Source: a virus
Length of the DNA: 29,714 nucleotides
Virus record (IMG/VR): IMGVR_UViG_3300031977_000438
Location: 1-29,714 of that record
Direction: 5' to 3' (one strand)
The notes beneath the pieces were generated by a model. It was given only the letters and a program-made list of their open reading frames with translations. It was not told where the DNA came from and ran no database searches. Position numbers and translations under genes: made by a program. Shown piece after piece: positions 17,090-24,661 of the stretch; the stretch's first letter is position 1; the number at the start of each line of letters is the position of its first letter.

Positions 17090-17454
17090 TTTTTATACCA
17101 ATCTGTGGGTATCGTACCTTCTGCCCACTCAAATTTATAACGTTCACACCATGCAGCATACGTTGTCTTACTGCCTTTGTAAATCTTATTCGACGCTCTT
17201 AGGAATACAAATCGTATATCCAAATCCGGGTGTTGCCTCTTTACAAGCAACATCTTTACCCTGTCATCTTTGGTCAGGTGCCCCTTTGCTTCGACGTATA
17301 TGTCGCTTTCAGGAAGATAAAAATCTGGCGTATAGTTACGAGGTTCAGGAATATACTGGAATTTAGAATTTTCATATTCAAAAGGAACTTTATTATCTGT
17401 AAGTATTCTAGCTAAATTAAGTTCAAACTGTGATCTGTATCCCGCCTTTTTCAA
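17086..17454 (-). CDS. T7-type endonuclease I (Holliday junction resolvase)
   Basis: The match to the phage T7 gp3 family is clear over the whole core: a YRSQFE helix, PFEYE, YTPDFYLP, YVEAKG, the DDRVKMLLVKRQHPDLDIRF stretch, YKGSKTTYAAWCE and a final IPTDW. The predicted metal-binding residues correspond to T7 Glu20, Asp55, Glu65 and Lys67 (here Glu in SQFE, Asp in PDF, Glu and Lys in EAK). It cleaves branched DNA and in T7 also breaks down host DNA. I chose the TTG at 17454, giving 122 residues. It overlaps the upstream stop, has AGGA 8 nt before it and gives a family-like N-terminus. An ATG at 17562 would add 36 residues but overlap the upstream gene by 112 nt. Confidence 0.87.
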   Translation of the reverse strand: MKKAGYRSQFELNLARILTDNKVPFEYENSKFQYIPEPRNYTPDFYLPESDIYVEAKGHLTKDDRVKMLLVKRQHPDLDIRFVFLRASNKIYKGSKTTYAAWCERYKFEWAEGTIPTDWYKK

Positions 17455-17831
17455 AACTCTAATCCTATCGACTGAAATCTTTTTATCAAGTACCCTGCCA
17501 GTTTTGGGGATAGTCTTTCGATGTTGGTAAGTTCTGTTGTTAAAGGGTGCATCGGCACACATACATAAGCCCCGCTAAATGATGTTCTACTGATTTTTTG
17601 TAATTCTTCTTCTGCAGTTCGTATGTCTCGCGCTTCAGTTTCTGCTTGAAGAGATCCGGCCTTGCTGTAGTTGTTCACAAGAGTGAGGGGTAGCCCGTTT
17701 TCATGCAAGCGCATCTGGGCTACCCGGCGTTCTCCCCCAGACTTGGAAGCCGACTCGATATAGATATGATGCAAGCTTTTATTCATGCTCATCAGATCCA
17801 CCTCATAGTTTTTAACAAACAAGTACGGCAT
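17451..17831 (-). CDS. Hypothetical protein
   Basis: Up to 126 residues, from an ATG that shares a base with the upstream stop (TGATG). A second candidate ATG at 17792 (MSMNKSLHHIYIESASKSG) has a better ribosome site, GAGGTGG 5 nt upstream, and may be the true start. The protein has a short strand (LHHIYIESASKSGGERRVAQ), a charged helix (AETEARDIRTAEEELQKIS) and a C-terminal helix (SPKLAGYLIKRFQSIGLEF). I do not recognise it. It sits between two nuclease genes in the operon. Confidence 0.6.
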   Translation of the reverse strand: MPYLFVKNYEVDLMSMNKSLHHIYIESASKSGGERRVAQMRLHENGLPLTLVNNYSKAGSLQAETEARDIRTAEEELQKISRTSFSGAYVCVPMHPLTTELTNIERLSPKLAGYLIKRFQSIGLEF

Positions 17832-18724
17832 CACACGTCTTTCTTCTTCAAACTAGAATACCAAACTTGCGGTGGATTCTTAGCCCGTGACGTAACACGG
17901 TCGTGTAAAATCGCGTTAGGCCAACAGTGATGTCTGTAACCACACAGATTACATTCTTTAGGCAGTAGTTTATTCCCAGTCTCTACAATCTCGCCACCCT
18001 TTTTGTATGTTTCAGGCACTGCTTTGTATGGCTTGAATGGCTTAACGTCTGGGTTGTTAAGAAACTTAATACGCTCCGCCGCATCCTTCAGGTATTCTTC
18101 TTTGTCATCTTGTGACCAATCAGGAACTTCAACAATAGCTACCTGACCGTTGGATTTGTTAACGACAATCCATCCGCCAAACGGCATGTTGGTTGCTTCG
18201 GCATACAAGAATCCCTGCATAAGATAGCCAAAGGGATCATCTTCCTTTAGCTTTTCATATCCGCCTAGTCCTGTAAACTTATAGTTGAATGCCCAATCAC
18301 TGGCTGACTTGACATCCCAAACCTTTTCAACGCCCATCTCATCCCGGATGATAACGTCAAGGGTTCCGTTTACAATCTCATCACCAATCTTCAATTCAAC
18401 AGCACGTTGGTAGTCAACGATGTCTACCCCCGCCTCTTTCATAATTAGCATGATGATAGATTCGGTTAGATCGCCGAACATAAACCTGAACAGGGTATTG
18501 TATTCCATCTCTTCCTTGATGCCCTGCTTATCCAACACCTGTTGGCAAAGAGGACGACCCAAGCCCGACATACGAATACGGTAACCACCACGTTCAGTTG
18601 TAAGTTGTTTAACTACAGAGTCGCTGCATTCTTTTTGAAAGGCAGCAAGAGTCTCAGGGGAGACAGTAGTTTCCCCCCTGAGAGCCTTAGTCATGTAGTC
18701 TTGTATTTTAAGCAGCGTTAGCAT
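17831..18724 (-). CDS. Cas4/RecB-like exonuclease with Fe-S cysteines
   Basis: 297 residues from the ATG at 18724; an upstream in-frame start at 18757 would overlap the neighbouring gene by 50 nt. It has a PD-(D/E)XK nuclease core: a helix with Glu88 (FGDLTESI), Asp123 (NGTLDVII), Asp137-x-Lys139 (VWDVKSAS) and a Q170-x3-Y174 motif typical of RecB/Cas4 nucleases. One Cys before the core (C60, GRPLCQQ) and three after it (C258, C261, C267 in CNLCGYRHHC) match the 4Fe-4S cradle of Cas4, AddB and Dna2. It probably resects DNA ends in replication or recombination. No Cas1/Cas2 or CRISPR array is nearby, so this is a phage recombination nuclease rather than an adaptation gene. Confidence 0.8.
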   Translation of the reverse strand: MLTLLKIQDYMTKALRGETTVSPETLAAFQKECSDSVVKQLTTERGGYRIRMSGLGRPLCQQVLDKQGIKEEMEYNTLFRFMFGDLTESIIMLIMKEAGVDIVDYQRAVELKIGDEIVNGTLDVIIRDEMGVEKVWDVKSASDWAFNYKFTGLGGYEKLKEDDPFGYLMQGFLYAEATNMPFGGWIVVNKSNGQVAIVEVPDWSQDDKEEYLKDAAERIKFLNNPDVKPFKPYKAVPETYKKGGEIVETGNKLLPKECNLCGYRHHCWPNAILHDRVTSRAKNPPQVWYSSLKKKDV

Positions 18725-19568
18725 CTTCGAAGTCCGCCGCCAGATCAATGTCGTCATCGTCAGCGATAAGCTTTACAGCTTCACGATACTGATTCATAAC
18801 GTTCTCATTGTGACCCTTTACAGTCTCTGCAAACAAGCCCATGAGTTCCTTGTCCTGATCTGTGATATCGACTTCTTTCTCCAATGCTGGTACAGGAGTC
18901 CAGAAAGTTACGCTACCATTTTTATGGCGGTGTGTAGTAAGGGAGATTTCACACTTTTGCATAAGCTTCTTCTGCTTAGACAAACCGCGAATAAAATCGT
19001 TGATGGGGATAAAGCCGGAACGCTTAAAGTATGCAACCACTGGTTGATCTTCGACCTTCACGTCAGTTCCTTCTGCTGTCTTGAAGTCACCAGATATCTT
19101 ACCATAGATAACCTGATTACAATTAACGGCACGTGATCGCAAGTAGGCAGGATCATCTTTCGACAGTTTCTCTTCCTCTTCACGAGTCAGTCTTCCAGCC
19201 TTATTGATACCATCGGTTGATGGGAACATACCAGACAGCGTCGGTTTTTGTACCGACTTAGATGAAAAAGCACCACTCTCCTGATCCCACAGGCTATATT
19301 CAAATGTACGCAGTATAAATCTCATGCTTACTTTCTCTGCGTAGATAAACCGACCATCTAGGTACATCTTCCAAGAACCACGAGGCAAGGTCTGACCATC
19401 TTCAGTCTCTGTATCGTAGTTAATATTAATGCGGGGCAAACCGACCTGACGGTTGCTATTACCGCCTTGACCGCTTGCTTCCATTAGGGCTTCAGCATCG
19501 TCGTTATTAAATGCTGAAACAATTGCGTCCATATCGTCAATATTCATTACGTCTGTCCCTGTATCCAT
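18708..19568 (-). CDS. Possible single-stranded DNA-binding protein
   Basis: 286 residues. The N-terminus and C-terminus are acidic, with a terminal tail (LIADDDDIDLAADFED) like those of phage SSBs such as T7 gp2.5. The middle alternates strands and basic or aromatic residues (PRININYD, SWKMYLDGRFIYAEKVSMRF, CEISLTTHRHKNGSVTFW). No sequence signature proves it; the call rests on the acidic tail and its place directly after the polymerase gene. The ATG at 19577 is only about 1 nt from AAAGGAG, while the one at 19568 is 10 nt away, so I chose 19568. Confidence 0.45.
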   Translation of the reverse strand: MDTGTDVMNIDDMDAIVSAFNNDDAEALMEASGQGGNSNRQVGLPRININYDTETEDGQTLPRGSWKMYLDGRFIYAEKVSMRFILRTFEYSLWDQESGAFSSKSVQKPTLSGMFPSTDGINKAGRLTREEEEKLSKDDPAYLRSRAVNCNQVIYGKISGDFKTAEGTDVKVEDQPVVAYFKRSGFIPINDFIRGLSKQKKLMQKCEISLTTHRHKNGSVTFWTPVPALEKEVDITDQDKELMGLFAETVKGHNENVMNQYREAVKLIADDDDIDLAADFEDANAA

Positions 19569-19606
19569 GATAATCATGCTCCTTTTTCTAGGGTTGTAGA
19601 TAGATA

Positions 19607-21148
19607 TTACAGTTCTATTTCTTCTGAGTCAAGCCAATTTTTGCCTATTTTTAATTCTATTCCGACAGGCATGTCATACTCGACACCATACCGATTAACT
19701 GTTTCTTCAGGTAAACTCTGCATAGCATAGGCTAATAGGTTGATGCAAGCCTCTTTTTCATCTGGGTGTACATCCAATACAATCGAATCGTGCACGGTGT
19801 TGCAGATTACAGAATTTAATTTTCTTGATCGCATCATCTTATCTAGGCGAACCAATGCGGCTGGCAACAAGTCGGCTGTTGCAAACCCTTGTACTGGGTA
19901 GTTGCATATAGCCGTACGGTTTGTAGCTGTACCCCACTCAGTCCAACGTGCAGATGGGAAAGCGTACTGTCTACCGCTTGGTAGGGTAATTACTTTGGTT
20001 CGTACTGCTTCTTTCTGCAGTTCCTTGTGCCACTCAGTAACACCCTCATACTTTTCCTTAAACGCACGGTAATAGCGTTGCTGGTTTTCTGTACCGCTGA
20101 CACCACCATACAAAGGTTTGAACGTGTGCGCCTTTGCTTCTTGACGTGTGCATCCGATAACACTTGCAGTATAGCTGTGAACATCTGTACCATCCTTCAC
20201 ATCGATGTAGGCTTGCCCGTCTTTAGACAGGAAGCCAGCCACCCTAAACTCTAGTTGCGAGTAATCCCCTTCAAGTATAAAACCGCCCGTGAAGCGGCTC
20301 TCGACAACCTTCCGTATAGCGAAGGTACTTCCACGCGGCATATTCTGAAAGTTAGGATTTCTAGACGAAAGACGACCCGTCGCCGTAATACACTGCATGA
20401 ACTCTGGATGGATGAAACTATTCGCGTCAACATTATTCTTCATTCCTTCTACAAAAGTTGACAGGTAAGTACGCAAAGCACTGTAGCGCACATAGGCTAC
20501 AACGAACTCGTGGGCATCACCAGACAAGTCGGTTTGTCGGTTTTCCAAAGTGGCCTTGTCGGTCTTGAACCCTGCCGATGCTGTGTCCATTGGGTCACGA
20601 GGTATCAGTTTAAATCCAGCTACCTCTCGTGTAGGTATGTAAAGAACACCAGCCCCGTCACACCGCCGACAGACACGAACAGCCTTTCCTATCGTGCCAT
20701 CCTTCTTGCGTGGATGAAACCGACCTTCACCTCTACACTCATCACACTGCTGACCCCGTGTCTTGTACACAACCTCAGTCATGTTCTTTACGGCAGACTT
20801 GAACTCGCCGCGCTTCATGCGGGTTCGTTGCTTGGGCTTCATCGTGTTGCCCCGCATCTCGTGCCCCAAGTTAAAGATACGTGACCATGTCTTCTTGTCT
20901 TTAACACGCCGGGAATAGAGCAACACGCTCCTGTCATCGGGGCTAGACAGGTTGACGGGGGTATCACCCATAGCGTCTCGTGCAAGGCGTTCTAGGCGAA
21001 CCTCAAGCTCATCCATTTCCTGCTGGTATTCGTGCCGTATTTCTTCTAGGGTTTCTAGGTTAATCTTCAATCCGTTCCGCTCCATACGAGCCAGAACGTC
21101 CGTCATCTCAAGCGACAGTCTTAATGTCGGTAGCAAAGTCCGCTGCAT
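19607..21148 (-). CDS. Family A DNA polymerase (polymerase domain only) with DnaJ-like zinc insertion
   Basis: 513 residues. Palm and finger motifs are clear: motif A DYSQLEFR (D295), motif B R335-x3-K339-x3-F343-x3-Y347-G, and motif C VHDSIVLDV (H453, D454, Ser455 where Glu is usual). The residue equivalent to E. coli Phe762 is Phe. Between NLSSP and the KTDKATL segment, in the predicted thumb region, lie CDECRGEG (C135/C138) and CRRCDGAG (C160/C163), two DnaJ-type CxxCxGxG zinc motifs, as reported for phage HMO-2011. There is no exonuclease domain; that is encoded by the overlapping upstream gene. The start at 21148 has GAGG 9 nt upstream. Alternatives are 21184 and 21106, the latter just after the exonuclease stop. 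Confidence 0.93.
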   Translation of the reverse strand: MQRTLLPTLRLSLEMTDVLARMERNGLKINLETLEEIRHEYQQEMDELEVRLERLARDAMGDTPVNLSSPDDRSVLLYSRRVKDKKTWSRIFNLGHEMRGNTMKPKQRTRMKRGEFKSAVKNMTEVVYKTRGQQCDECRGEGRFHPRKKDGTIGKAVRVCRRCDGAGVLYIPTREVAGFKLIPRDPMDTASAGFKTDKATLENRQTDLSGDAHEFVVAYVRYSALRTYLSTFVEGMKNNVDANSFIHPEFMQCITATGRLSSRNPNFQNMPRGSTFAIRKVVESRFTGGFILEGDYSQLEFRVAGFLSKDGQAYIDVKDGTDVHSYTASVIGCTRQEAKAHTFKPLYGGVSGTENQQRYYRAFKEKYEGVTEWHKELQKEAVRTKVITLPSGRQYAFPSARWTEWGTATNRTAICNYPVQGFATADLLPAALVRLDKMMRSRKLNSVICNTVHDSIVLDVHPDEKEACINLLAYAMQSLPEETVNRYGVEYDMPVGIELKIGKNWLDSEEIEL

Positions 21149-21689
21149 TATATAGTTCCTCAAAGGTAGTGCCAAAGGCTTCAAGCTGTTTTAATGCTAT
21201 TTCTTCTGTAGCAAGTACGTCAGCTATACCGTACTCTTCTACTATCTCCCACGGTATGTCGTAGAATGTTTTGCCCGATTTAAGATACGGCTCCACAAGG
21301 TCTTTCTCCTTACGGGTAACGTCATACTTTTCTGCAAGAGCAGCAAGTCCAAGAGGCCAACGCTGGGCTTTGGCAAGAACATATTCCGCCACCATCGTAT
21401 CGTAGATCTCACCATCGTAAACAAAACCACACTCCCGTATCCATGATAAATCAAACTTGATGTTTTGTCCCACAACAATGTCAGCGCAGTCAAGTTCCTT
21501 TTGAAAAGTCTTAAAGGCATTGTCGTGAGGTTCTCTGTCTGCATGATAGTAGCATTGATAGTGGACACTGCATCCTAGCCACTTGTATCCAATAGAAACG
21601 AGTCGGTTTCCAAAGTATGGCAGGGCAGTAGTGCCGCCGCTATCCTTGTGTATGTGGGTTGTTTCCACATCAAATGTTAATACGTTCAT
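21108..21689 (-). CDS. DEDDy 3'-5' proofreading exonuclease (separate from polymerase)
   Basis: 193 residues from the ATG at 21689, which has AAAGGCGGGG just upstream; a longer frame to 21770 would add an unlikely hydrophobic leader inside the HNH gene. The DnaQ-like motifs are complete: D7-x-E9 (TFDVETTH), D80 (GQNIKFD) and Y153-x3-D157 (YGIAD). This is the domain normally fused to the N-terminus of family A phage polymerases. Here the polymerase starts 41 nt before the exonuclease stop in another frame. It probably works with the polymerase as a two-polypeptide proofreading enzyme. The 5' end overlaps the HNH gene by 20 nt. Confidence 0.88.
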   Translation of the reverse strand: MNVLTFDVETTHIHKDSGGTTALPYFGNRLVSIGYKWLGCSVHYQCYYHADREPHDNAFKTFQKELDCADIVVGQNIKFDLSWIRECGFVYDGEIYDTMVAEYVLAKAQRWPLGLAALAEKYDVTRKEKDLVEPYLKSGKTFYDIPWEIVEEYGIADVLATEEIALKQLEAFGTTFEELYNAADFATDIKTVA

Positions 21690-21981
21690 GCCCCGCCTTT
21701 CTAAGCTCTTCTTCAGCAGATACAATAAAATGACAATTAGCACATAGCACACGACACTTACGAAGTTCAAGCATCAAGTTCTCTAGTGACCCCAGTATCA
21801 TACGAGATACGGGTTTTATTTTTGTATCTGAATTTAAGTGATCAAAGTGTAAAGCATACGGACTTTTATTATAGCCACATAATTCGCATGACTTAGCTAA
21901 TTTATACTTGTTTAACCAGTGCTTCCGCCTTGCTCTTCTACGCCTCATCCACCGCCTCTTATTTTCTACATCGAACACCAT
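21670..21981 (-). CDS. HNH endonuclease
   Basis: 103 residues with a very basic N-terminus (RRWMRRRRARRKHW). The HNH core shows C32/C35 (SCELCG), H45-F-D47-H48-L-N, and C80-x2-C83-H84 (VLCANCH); the paired cysteines form a structural zinc site. Free-standing HNH genes of this type in phages are usually homing endonucleases that cleave related genomes lacking them. The start is coupled to the helicase stop (TGATG) and the end overlaps the exonuclease gene by 20 nt, so it is closely fitted into the replication operon. No intron or intein boundary is visible around it. Confidence 0.87.
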   Translation of the reverse strand: MVFDVENKRRWMRRRRARRKHWLNKYKLAKSCELCGYNKSPYALHFDHLNSDTKIKPVSRMILGSLENLMLELRKCRVLCANCHFIVSAEEELRKAGHERINI

Positions 21982-23210
21982 CAGTAATATATTCCGCGTT
22001 CTATATCTATCTGCCCATGCACCATGCCATGATACCCATTTAGTTTGTTTTTTGATATACATATGTGACGCACAGTATTATCTACCTCACTAGAGCCTGT
22101 CTTACCAATACCAATTATTATGTCAGCCTCACCTGCTTTGCCTGTACGTGAGTTATCCATCATAGAGTAATCAATCCACTGTCGATCATGTGCTTCATAG
22201 TTTGCTTGACTAACAGCCCACACTAAGGTCTTGTTTCTTTTAGCTATTTCCCGTGCGTACACGTAAGTTTCCTTGAGCCGTTCATCCCCACGATTGAACT
22301 CGCCAGCGATACGAAACTTATCTAGCTGGTCGCAGAACATAACGTCCGGCTTGTTTAGCTTGGCGTATTCATCAACCTCTTCAACCGACGTGCCAACTGA
22401 ATCCATAATTGTAAGCAAGGGTGCGATCTCATCTGCATACTTTGCACACAAAGCAACACGATCATCTTCCATTTCTTTACGTGTCAGGCCAAAATAGGAT
22501 TGTATTAAACGAAGCTTAATTTTTGGTGCAGGTTCTTCGTTTGCCCAATACACAACTTTAAAACCCTGCTTGATGTAAGACGCCGCAAGAAAACAGCAGA
22601 AAGTTGTCTTGCCCGATTCTGGTCTTGCAAATAGTATACCTAAGTTTCCTCTGTCCAGACCTGACACGTTCTCCGCAATCAGGTCATAAGTGAAAGGGAA
22701 GTCGGGTTCACCAGCCTCATTATCTAGCAAAGATTCAAGATCATCCTCTACCTTTGTGTAGGTAGTTTTGTCACTAATGCGTCCATCCTCGACAGTATCG
22801 ATAAGACGACGCAACTCTCCAAATTCGTCACTGTCACCCGTGAATATGTCAATGGCCTTTTCACCTATCTGCCGTGCACGATCACGCAACCAGAAATTGT
22901 GTACCAAGTCTAGGTGCAAGTCAGCATTGTCAGCGTTACCAACGTCTAGGGTTGCAATAGTTTCTTGCACTTTGTTACGAGCCGCATCTGGCATGGCAGG
23001 GTTGCGATCATTGAACAGACTGGCTAACTCGTTGATAGTTAAGTCTTTTCCGTACTTGGTGTGCGAATATGTCAACGTGTCAAATATGTCACGCATCTCT
23101 TTTTCAAACATTGTCCTGTCGATAATGTTCTTGACACTACCAAAGAAGTTAAAGTTGAGACAGAAACCAAGTATCTGTTTATCTATTGATATGGGATTGT
23201 ATGAACTCAT
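21981..23210 (-). CDS. Replicative DNA helicase (DnaB / T7 gp4-like)
   Basis: 409 residues. A helical N-terminal domain (about residues 1-150) is followed by a RecA-like core: Walker A ARPESGKTT (195-203), Walker B DVMFCD (D294), the motif with Gln335 (WAVSQAN), then SRTGKAGEADIIIGIG and the ISKNKLNG segment near the C-terminus. This is a hexameric 5'-3' helicase that unwinds the fork, loaded with the separately encoded primase upstream (in T7 both are one protein). GAGGAACGAG precedes the ATG, and the gene overlaps the primase end by 32 nt. Its stop is coupled to the HNH gene. Confidence 0.92.
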   Translation of the reverse strand: MSSYNPISIDKQILGFCLNFNFFGSVKNIIDRTMFEKEMRDIFDTLTYSHTKYGKDLTINELASLFNDRNPAMPDAARNKVQETIATLDVGNADNADLHLDLVHNFWLRDRARQIGEKAIDIFTGDSDEFGELRRLIDTVEDGRISDKTTYTKVEDDLESLLDNEAGEPDFPFTYDLIAENVSGLDRGNLGILFARPESGKTTFCCFLAASYIKQGFKVVYWANEEPAPKIKLRLIQSYFGLTRKEMEDDRVALCAKYADEIAPLLTIMDSVGTSVEEVDEYAKLNKPDVMFCDQLDKFRIAGEFNRGDERLKETYVYAREIAKRNKTLVWAVSQANYEAHDRQWIDYSMMDNSRTGKAGEADIIIGIGKTGSSEVDNTVRHICISKNKLNGYHGMVHGQIDIERGIYY

Positions 23211-23982
23211 CTCGTTCCTCGTTGTTTAGGTTTTTTAAATCACGATCAAGTACCATCAATCGCGTCGGTATTTTTCTACATAGAATCTTTACCATGTCAA
23301 GTGCCTTGTCGGTTGCATCTTTGTCAAGCGCGACAAAAATCCTTTTGTACTTGGATAAAAAATCAACGTGTTCATCTAGCAGGTTTGTGCCTAAGATTGC
23401 CACCCCCGTGACAAGATTGCTAACACTACAAGCACTAGCAGCATCTTCCATAACAATGGCAGTATGTTTTCCTCTATCAGAAACAAAAGGATATTTACTA
23501 TTTCCATACCTGTACCACTTCGCCCCTCTTCCATCTAGTGATCGACCAACCGCATCAACCACCTTGCCTTCATGTTTGACAAGGTAAGCGACACGATTAC
23601 GTTTGAAATCATACCGGATATCTGCACGACCAGACAAATACGCATCGTAGGCATGTACAGATCTTACATAAAGTTCGGCGTCTAAGTTTCTGGAAAGACT
23701 GGTAAATGTGTCAGGAATAACAAACTTATCCGGTGCGGCAGGTGCAACACTAGGCGTCGGTTTCTTGATTGCAATCTTTGCAAAATCTTTAGATAAGACT
23801 ATGCCTGTTCGACCAGACACGTTGCAGTCTGCATGAAAGCAGAACCACATGCGTTGCAATCCGTCGTCGGTTACGCTAAACGTATTCGACTTGCCACACA
23901 CAGGACAGTCAGACCTATAGCGTCCCAACGGCTGGATGTCCAGCGACTCAACATAACCTTTTAGCCAGTTCGGTGATTTCAT
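23179..23982 (-). CDS. DNA primase (zinc-binding plus TOPRIM)
   Basis: 267 residues from the ATG at 23982. The N-terminus has a zinc-binding module: GRYRSDCPVCG (C26, C29), then WFCFHADC (C48, C53, with H50 as another possible ligand). A TOPRIM core follows with E179 (AIVMED), GVAILGTNL and ALDKD (D220, D222). It synthesises RNA primers for lagging-strand synthesis together with the downstream helicase. The N-terminal SPNWLKGY segment looks like a natural start. Frames reach back to an ATG at 24024 and a GTG at 24039, but those would run through the promoter region; no strong ribosome site settles this. It is the first gene of the leftward operon. Confidence 0.9.
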   Translation of the reverse strand: MKSPNWLKGYVESLDIQPLGRYRSDCPVCGKSNTFSVTDDGLQRMWFCFHADCNVSGRTGIVLSKDFAKIAIKKPTPSVAPAAPDKFVIPDTFTSLSRNLDAELYVRSVHAYDAYLSGRADIRYDFKRNRVAYLVKHEGKVVDAVGRSLDGRGAKWYRYGNSKYPFVSDRGKHTAIVMEDAASACSVSNLVTGVAILGTNLLDEHVDFLSKYKRIFVALDKDATDKALDMVKILCRKIPTRLMVLDRDLKNLNNEERDEFIQSHINR

Positions 23983-24095
23983 GCCACAAGGAATAATCGA
24001 TACAACAAACCTTGTCAACTGCATTTTTTTGGTTGACACGACTTGACAGGCCGTGCTACCTATTTATTTAACATACCCTATGGGGATAACCTACT
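23983..24095. promoter_or_regulatory. Divergent promoter region
   Basis: This gap separates the leftward replication operon from the rightward early genes. It contains three sigma70-type -35 hexamers TTGACA: on the plus strand at 24033-24038 and 24043-24048, and on the minus strand at 24018-24013. The rightward pair leads into the AT-rich TATTTATTTAACAT (24061-24074), and the leftward one has TATTCC at 17-nt spacing. The -10 matches are only partial (3-4 of 6), so start points are uncertain. The ribbon-helix-helix gene just downstream is a natural candidate to regulate here. Confidence 0.5.
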
Positions 24096-24245
24096 ATGAA
24101 AACATATAATAAAATAAACCCGATAGCTAAACTATTAGGGGATAGGAAATATAATAAACAGGTTATACCCAATAAGAAGAAAAGTAAATTGGATAAACTA
24201 TCTAAAAAGGAAATGAAGGATGGCTCGACCACCAAAGATAGATGA
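24096..24245 (+). CDS. Small basic protein (49 residues), first early gene
   Basis: Encodes MKTYNKINPIAKLLGDRKYN, then KQVIPNKKKSKLDKLSKKEM and a polar tail. It is Lys-rich, with an NP(I/V)AK...V(I/V)P(N/D)KK pattern that I recall from small uncharacterised proteins of marine T7-like phages. GGGGATAACC lies upstream as a weak ribosome site. It overlaps the ribbon-helix-helix gene by 26 nt. As the first rightward gene after the divergent promoter, it may be an early host-directed protein, but nothing in the sequence proves a role. Confidence 0.55.
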   Translation: MKTYNKINPIAKLLGDRKYNKQVIPNKKKSKLDKLSKKEMKDGSTTKDR

Positions 24246-24426
24246 GCCGACTAAGACATACGTTCTGTTGATGAAACAAAAACAGTTTGATGAATTGTCG
24301 GTTTTTGCTAAAGAGATGCAGAAGAAAAGCTTAGAACAAGTAGCAGTGGCAGACTTGATTAGGGAAGCTATAGATATTTACTTAGACGCTTTGAAAGAGG
24401 AATCAGATGAAGTCGTTGAAGACTAA
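24220..24426 (+). CDS. Ribbon-helix-helix DNA-binding regulator
   Basis: 68 residues with AAGGAAATGAAGG before the ATG. The layout fits an Arc/CopG-type ribbon-helix-helix fold: a Lys/Pro-rich start (MARPPKIDEP), a strand (TKTYVLLM), a first helix (KQFDELSVFAKEMQ), a turn and a second helix (ADLIREAIDIYLDALKEE), then an acidic tail. Such proteins bind palindromic operators as dimers. Next to the divergent promoter and 320 nt before a near-perfect 18-bp palindrome (24743-24760), it is a likely repressor of early transcription. The specific operator is inferred. It overlaps the next gene by 20 nt. Confidence 0.65.
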   Translation: MARPPKIDEPTKTYVLLMKQKQFDELSVFAKEMQKKSLEQVAVADLIREAIDIYLDALKEESDEVVED

Positions 24427-24661
24427 AAAACTTGAAATAGAAATTGTCGAACGCAACGATTACAAGTGGTCTTTGTGTGTTCCTGTATCATCTGTGCGTA
24501 TTGGTGAGACAGATCGTGAATTGGTGAAGTCAAAAGATTGTGTGGACTATCTGCGTCACGTTGTATTGTTTGTCGGAAAAAGTCGGTGGGAATGTAAAAA
24601 ATGGCTTGACGAACACAAACAGGTGGTGCTAAAACTAGGGATACCTTACGAGGTTGCGTAA
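24407..24661 (+). CDS. Hypothetical protein, last gene of first early unit
   Basis: 84 residues with GAGGAATCAG as ribosome site, overlapping the regulator gene by 20 nt. It starts with a basic strand (MKSLKTKKLEIEIVERNDY) and ends in a helix rich in Trp/Lys (RWECKKWLDEHKQVVLKLG). No family is recognised. A strong intrinsic terminator follows 26 nt after the stop, so this closes the first early transcription unit. Confidence 0.6.
   Translation: MKSLKTKKLEIEIVERNDYKWSLCVPVSSVRIGETDRELVKSKDCVDYLRHVVLFVGKSRWECKKWLDEHKQVVLKLGIPYEVA

Noticed and set aside
17831-18724. Reading the Cas4-like nuclease as part of a CRISPR system
   Set aside because: No cas1, cas2, effector gene or repeat-spacer array is visible; the context is a phage replication operon.
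21690-21770. Hydrophobic N-terminal extension of the exonuclease
   Set aside because: It lies within the HNH gene, and the ATG at 21689 with AAAGGCGGGG directly precedes the DnaQ-like first strand.
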